Assembly: GCA_017992055.1 (NCBI GenBank)
Contig: JAGOPK010000004.1
Span: 300,165 to 364,164 of the forward strand
DNA: 64,000 nucleotides
Origin: Burkholderiaceae bacterium
GTDB taxonomy: Bacteria; Pseudomonadota; Gammaproteobacteria; Burkholderiales; Burkholderiaceae_C
Direction of reading: 5' to 3'
Shown: positions 59,416 through 64,000 of the stretch, in pieces
Numbering within the stretch: position 1 is the stretch's first letter
Layout of the letters: each line of letters starts with the position of its first letter
Program-made: the position numbers and the translations under genes
The notes under the pieces: model-generated
Database searches by the model: none
What the model was told of the DNA's origin: nothing
Seen by the model: the letters and a program-made list of their open reading frames with translations, nothing else

Positions 59416-61931
59416 GACAGCTCCAGGCGATCCACCGCCTCGATGTGCAGCGTGGCCGAGCGCAGCCAGGCGCCGCCATGGGCCGCCGCGGCCCGTGCCT
59501 GATCCCGCGCTGCGGCTTCCAGAAACACCGGCAGCTCGGCATCGATGGGCAGGGCGGCCACGGTGAAGCGGGGCCAGCCGCCGTCGCCCGCGCGCCAGCG
59601 GTCGAGGGCCAGGGTCCAGGCCGTGCCGTCGAAGAAGCGGTCGTCGACGACGCGGCCGTCGACCTCGAAGCGCAGCACATCGCCCACCAGGTCCAGCGTC
59701 AGCCAGGCGCGGCTGCCGGGCGGCACGGCCTGCAGCGCGGCCTGCAGTTCAGGCGGCAGATCGAGCTGCCAGCGGGCAGCCTGGGCCCAGGCCGGCTCGT
59801 CGGGCACGCAGGGCACGGGGCCGTCGCGCCAGGACAGATGCGGCCCCCAGGCGATGGCCGGCGGGTCGGCCGGCGCCTGCAGCCGCCGGGCCGGCAGCGC
59901 CCACGGGCCTTGGGGCTGTGCAGCGACGCACCAGGCCCGGCTGCCTGGCAGCTGGGGCCAGGGCAGCGGCGCCTGGCCCGCCAGATCCTCGGCCGGCCAG
60001 ACCTGCAGCCAGCCGGCCTCGTGTGCGGGCCGGTGCAGATGCACAGAAGCATCGGCCTGCGGCACGGCCGGGTGGCTGGACAGCAGCAGACGCGGGCGGC
60101 CATGCAGGTCCATGCGCTGGGCGGCCGTGGCCAGGGCCTCGGGCAACACCAGCAGCTGGTGGCTGCAGCCGGCCTCGTCCAGCAGCTGCAGCCGCCGCGG
60201 CGCGGCCGATGGCGCCAGCTTCAGCCAGCGGCATGGGCCCAGGCGCTGCCAGCGGCTGCCATCGGGCAGCCCGGCATCGTCCAGGCCCAGCGGCAGCACA
60301 CGGCCATCGAGACTCAGCGAGCGCAGGCCGGTCTCGTCGAACAGCAGCTCCTGCGGCAGGTCGTCGAGCGCCATCAGCACCCAGGTCTGGCCGCCGTCGA
60401 CATCGCTCCAGCGGCTGAGTGGCTGCAGCGTGGCCTGGGCCAGGCGCGCCACACCCAGGCGCTGGCCCAGCGGCCAGATGAAGGCCCGGCCCGGCGCCAG
60501 CGCAAACGGGCCGCCGGCCGGCATGGCCTGTTCGGCGCCGCCTTCCAGACCCAGCCGCCACTGCAGCTGCGGCAGCGTCGGCAGCGGGTGGTGGCGGCGG
60601 TGGTGGTTGACGAAGACAAAGCCGACGGCCGCATCGCCGCGGCCGGCCGCGCGCAGCGCCAACCGCGGCAGCCGGCTGTCGGCCGGATCGAAGGGCCCTT
60701 CGTCGGGCAGCACCGCCGGCAGCGGCGCCAGTGCGTCGCCAAAGGCCTGCATGAAGCCGTGCAGCAGGCGCAGCCGCGCCCAGCTGGGCCGCAGCTGGCC
60801 ATAGCTGCCCAGCGGCGCATGGAAGTCATAACCCCATTGCGGCACGTCGTTGGGATAGCCGCTGGCCTGGGTCTCGTTCAGCGGCCCGGTCTCGCAGGCC
60901 GGGTTGATGCCGCCGTGGTACATGTAATAGCCGTACAGGTTGGCGCCCGAGCCCAGCTGCACCAGGGTGGTGGCGTAGACGTCGTCGGCCGTCACCACCG
61001 GGCGACGGTGGTAGCTCTGGTGCATGCCGCCGCCGGCCTCGGCCAGGCAGAACGGATAGTGCTCGGTGTCGATCAGGCCGGCGGCCGGCGTGCCGTCCAC
61101 ATTGCCCATCTCGCCGATCACGCGCCGGGTGTTGAACAGGAACACGCCCGACGGCGGCAGCGGCCCACGCGCACCCTGCCAGAAGCCATCGGCATAGGCC
61201 CCCGACACCGGCAGCACCTCGCGCGCCGGGATGTCCAGCGTGGGCCAGCCGGTGACGGTGTACAGCGGCACGGTCAGGCCCACCTCCAGCGCGATGCGCT
61301 TCAGCTCGGCAATGTGCTCGGCGCCGCGGCCGGGGCCGGTCTCGCCGTATTCGTTTTCCAGCTGCAGGCCGATCACCGGGCCGGCATCGCACCACAGCAG
61401 GCCACGCACCTGCTCGGCCACCTGGGCATACAAGGCCTGCACGCGGGCCAGGTAACCGGCATCGTTGCAGCGCAGCGGGCCGCTGGCCGGCAGCCAGTCG
61501 GGAAAGCCGCCCAGCCGCACCTCGCCATGGCACCAGGGGCCGGGGCGCAGATAGACCAGCAGGCCCGCATCGGCAGCCAGCTGCACGAAGCGGCGCAGCG
61601 CACGCTGGCCATCCCAGCGCCACTGGCCGGGCCGCGGCTCGTGGTGGTTCCAGAACACATAGCTGGCGACGATGTCCACGCCGCCGGCACGCAGCTTGGC
61701 CAGCTCGGCCGCCCACTCGCCCTCGGGACAGCGGCTGTAGTGGAACTCGCCCATCACCGGCATCCAGGGCCGGCCGTCCAGGCTGAGGTGGCGGCTGTTG
61801 ACGCCCAGGCTGCGGCTGGGATGCGGATACAGCCCCAGGTTCAGAAAGCCCTCATGGGCCTCGGGCACGGCGGCGGGCACACGCAGCAGGGGCGGCGCCG
61901 GCAGGGGATGGGCGGGATGGGAGGCAGACAT
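59412..61931 (-). CDS. GH35 beta-galactosidase
   Basis: An 839-residue glycosidase, first gene of the minus-strand galactan operon. No signal peptide is seen, so it acts in the cytosol on imported oligosaccharides. The TIM barrel opens LDGRPWMPVMGEFHYSRCP; VASYVFWNHHEPRPGQW and YLRPGPWCHGEVRLGGFPDWL are family signatures. The acid/base is Glu194 in LENEYG, and the nucleophile is probably Glu298 in CLAEAGGG. C-terminal beta domains extend from about residue 430. A LacI-type site lies 50 bases before the ATG at 61931. Confidence 0.92.
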
Positions 61932-61980
61932 CGTGGCAACGGACCGCAGGCTAGCGCAGCAGATGGCCGCACTTTGTAAG

Positions 61981-61992
61981 TTAATCGTTTAA
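61981..61992. promoter_or_regulatory. LacI-type operator O3, before the GH35 operon
   Basis: TTAATCGTTTAA, which on the minus strand reads TTAAACGATTAA, identical to O2 in the same orientation relative to its gene. It is 50 bases upstream of the GH35 ATG. Confidence 0.72.
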
Positions 61993-62105
61993 TCTTACTC
62001 AGTAGATCAGCCGCGGACCGGGGCGGGCAATCAGGGTTAGCCCGGAATTCACAGGGGAATCCAGCCTCCATGGTGGCCGCGGCGCGGCTGCAGGCGGCGG
62101 TCGTC

Positions 62106-62135
62106 TTGACAGGCCAGCAAGCCGCTTGCTCCAAT
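62106..62135 (+). promoter_or_regulatory. promoter of the GH42 gene
   Basis: TTGACA (62106-62111), a perfect -35, is followed by an 18-base spacer and TCCAAT (62130-62135) as a -10. Transcription would start at about 62142, inside the operator O4, leaving a leader of only about 18 bases before the ATG. Confidence 0.6.
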
Positions 62136-62140
62136 AAAGA

Positions 62141-62152
62141 TTAATCGATTAA
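62141..62152. promoter_or_regulatory. LacI-type operator O4, before the GH42 gene
   Basis: A perfect palindrome TTAATCGATTAA followed by CTCAACA and the ATG at 62160. It covers the predicted transcription start, a classic repression position, and is identical to O1. Confidence 0.78.
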
Positions 62153-62159
62153 CTCAACA

Positions 62160-64000
62160 ATGACCACCCATCCCCTGCCCCCGATGCGCCTGGGCGTGTG
62201 CTACTACCCCGAGCAATGGCCACGCGAGCGCTGGCGCGACGACGCCCGGCAGATGCGCGAGATGGGCCTGTCGGTGGTGCGCGTCGCCGAATTTGCCTGG
62301 GCGCTGCTGCAGCCCGGGCCGCAGCGCTTTGACTGGGCCTGGCTGGACGAGGCCGTCGAGGTGCTGGCGGCGCAAGGCCTGCAGATCGTGCTGGGCACGC
62401 CCACCGCCGCACCGCCGCAGTGGCTGGTGCAGGCCCATCCGGAGGTGCTGGCCGTCGATGCCCGCGGCCAGCCGCGGGCCGCCGGCTCGCGCCGCCATGT
62501 GGACCTCAGCAGTCCGGCCTATGTGCAGGCCTCGCTGGACATCGTCGAGGCCATGGCGCGGCGCTATGGCCGGCATCCGGCGCTGATGGCCTGGCAGATC
62601 GACAACGAGTTCGGCTGCCACGACAGCCTGGCCTCGTATTCGCCGGCGGCGCTGGCCGGCTTTCGCGCCTGGCTGCGGCAGCGCTACGGCAGCATCGAGG
62701 CGCTGAACCAGGCCTGGGGCACGGTGTTCTGGAGCGCGGTGCTGCAGGACTTCGACGAGGTGGGCTTTCCGGTCGGCCAGCCCGCCGGCCCGCTGCCGGC
62801 CCAGGCGCTGGACTGGCAGCGCTTCTGCGATGCCCAGGTGGCGCGCTTCCTGGGCCAGCAGCGCGCCGCGCTGGCCGAAGCATCGCCGGGCCGGCCGGTG
62901 CTGCACAACTTCATGGGCCTGTTCACCGATCTGGATGCCCATGGCCTGGGCCGCCAGCTGGACATCGCCGCCTGGGACAGCTATCCGCTGGGCCACACCG
63001 AGATCGCGCCGGGACTCAGCGATGAACAGCGCCTGCGCTGGGCCAGCACCGGCACGCCCGACATCACCGCCTTCCACCACGACCTGTACCGCGGCGTGGC
63101 CCAGGCCGGCGGCCCCGGCCCTGATGCGCGGCTGTGGGTCATGGAGCAGCAGGCCGGCCCGGTGAACTGGGCGCCCTGGAACGCCCTGCCCGCGCCGGGC
63201 ATGGTGCGCGCCTGGACCTGGGAGGCCTTTGCCCATGGCGCCGAGCTGGTGGCCTATTTCCGCTGGCGCCAGCTGCCCCATGGCCAGGAGCAGATGCATT
63301 CGGGCCTGCACACGCCCGATGGCCTGCGCGACCGCGGCGGCGACGAGGCGGCCCAGGTGGCCGCCGAGCTGGCCGCCCTGCCCGCCCGCCTGGCCAGCCT
63401 GGGCCTGGACGCGCAGGCGCTGCAACCGCGCCCGGCCCGCGTGGCCCTGGTGCTGGACTACCCGTCGCTGTGGATGGCCCAGATCCAGCCCCAGGGCGCC
63501 GACATGCCGGGTCTGGGCCTGGCCCTGCGCTACCACGCGGCGCTGCGCTCGCTGGGCCTGGATGTGGACATCCTGCCGCCTGATGCCCCGCTGCAGGGCC
63601 ATGCGCTGGTGGTGGCGCCGATGCTGCTGCATGCGCCCGAGACCTTTGTGGCCCAGGCCGCCGGTCTGCCCGGCCAGGTGGTGCTGGGGCCACGTGCGGC
63701 CAGCAAGACCGCCGAGCTGGCCATGCCAGTGCCGCTGCCGCCGGGCGCGCTGGCCGCCCAGTTGCCGATGCGCGTGCGCGGCGTCGAGTCGCTGCGCCCC
63801 GGGCGGCAGCTGCCGCTGCAGGGCGGCGGCCACGGTTGCCAGTGGCGCGACCTGATCGAAGCCCTGCCCGCGTCGGATCTGCAGGTGCAGGACCACTATG
63901 CCGACGGCTGGCCGGCGCGGGTGCAATGCGGGCGCTGGCAGGCCCATGCCGGCGTGGTCGACGAGGCCACGCTGCAGCGCTGGCTGGCCGAGGCCGCCGC
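62160..64000 (+). CDS. GH42 beta-galactosidase (partial, continues beyond the window)
   Basis: 613 codons are visible with no stop; a complete family member would be about 650-690 residues. The barrel opens MRLGVCYYPEQWPRERW; the acid/base is Glu150 in QIDNEFG and the nucleophile is Glu329 in WVMEQQAGPVNW. The trimerisation domain starts near residue 400. There is no signal peptide, so it is cytosolic, and it should trim beta-1,4-galacto-oligosaccharides imported by the neighbouring ABC system. ATG 62160 lies only seven bases after operator O4, leaving no room for a normal ribosome site; ATG 62184 is the alternative. Confidence 0.92.
   Translation, partial: MTTHPLPPMRLGVCYYPEQWPRERWRDDARQMREMGLSVVRVAEFAWALLQPGPQRFDWAWLDEAVEVLAAQGLQIVLGTPTAAPPQWLVQAHPEVLAVDARGQPRAAGSRRHVDLSSPAYVQASLDIVEAMARRYGRHPALMAWQIDNEFGCHDSLASYSPAALAGFRAWLRQRYGSIEALNQAWGTVFWSAVLQDFDEVGFPVGQPAGPLPAQALDWQRFCDAQVARFLGQQRAALAEASPGRPVLHNFMGLFTDLDAHGLGRQLDIAAWDSYPLGHTEIAPGLSDEQRLRWASTGTPDITAFHHDLYRGVAQAGGPGPDARLWVMEQQAGPVNWAPWNALPAPGMVRAWTWEAFAHGAELVAYFRWRQLPHGQEQMHSGLHTPDGLRDRGGDEAAQVAAELAALPARLASLGLDAQALQPRPARVALVLDYPSLWMAQIQPQGADMPGLGLALRYHAALRSLGLDVDILPPDAPLQGHALVVAPMLLHAPETFVAQAAGLPGQVVLGPRAASKTAELAMPVPLPPGALAAQLPMRVRGVESLRPGRQLPLQGGGHGCQWRDLIEALPASDLQVQDHYADGWPARVQCGRWQAHAGVVDEATLQRWLAEAA

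Overview
This window is a very GC-rich stretch of bacterial chromosome with densely packed, often translationally coupled genes (many ATGA or GTGA stop/start overlaps). The gene content points to a Betaproteobacterium of the order Burkholderiales, probably a Rubrivivax/Leptothrix/Ideonella-like lineage. The evidence is E. coli-type GshA, a PmrAB/QseBC-like pair next to eptA, a form II cox cluster, NahR-type regulation of a ring hydroxylase, and DUF2783 and Mpo1-like proteins. The placement is inferred from gene content and codon style; no rRNA or tRNA gene was seen. Because of the GC content nearly every gene has long antisense shadow frames, which are left out.

Layout. 0.1-9.9 kb: gshA, a DMT transporter, small hypotheticals, a minus-strand run (Crp/Fnr regulator, alpha/beta hydrolase, AraC regulator, cupin), a ParDE toxin-antitoxin pair coupled to a secreted HEAT-repeat/serine-hydrolase fusion, then Mpo1-like and DUF1569 proteins. 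9.9-13.0 kb: a salicylate 5-hydroxylase/anthranilate dioxygenase-like oxygenase (alpha, beta, ferredoxin) divergent from a LysR regulator. 13.0-18.3 kb: an envelope-remodelling locus with a two-component system, dgkA, and divergent eptA plus a PAP2 phosphatase. 18.2-23.1 kb: an aromatic catabolic operon (MBL-fold protein, VOC protein, FAD hydroxylase, DUF2783 protein, fumarylacetoacetase). 23.2-24.4 kb: a Xre/RES toxin-antitoxin pair. 24.4-34.1 kb: xdhC, coxSLM-DEG (form II Mo hydroxylase), a ModE-like regulator and an orphan ModA-like binding protein.

34.3-45.8 kb: an acyl-CoA synthetase-like ligase, a nitroreductase, a globin-coupled diguanylate cyclase with a chemoreceptor, a thioesterase, then a three-gene coupled operon (iron alcohol dehydrogenase, acyl reductase-like protein, wax ester synthase/DGAT) and a MarR regulator. 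45.9-64.0 kb: a tannase-family lipoprotein, then a galactan-utilisation region with secreted GH53 endo-galactanase, TonB-dependent receptor, an operon for GH35 beta-galactosidase, a MalEFGK-type ABC importer and GalM, and a GH42 beta-galactosidase that runs off the right edge. Three small coupled hypothetical genes sit inside this region.

How the parts fit. The galactan genes form a regulon: four copies of a LacI-type palindrome (TTAAwCGATTAA) sit in the two divergent intergenic regions, but the regulator gene is not in the window. At the envelope locus, matching CTTCAG-N5-CTTCAG boxes lie before both eptA and dgkA, which fits EptA releasing diacylglycerol and DgkA recycling it. The most unusual system is the wax-ester operon: all three unrelated enzymes end in a histone H1/PhaF-like Lys-Ala-Pro tail, which suggests that neutral-lipid synthesis is tethered to DNA, to a granule surface or to a shared scaffold.
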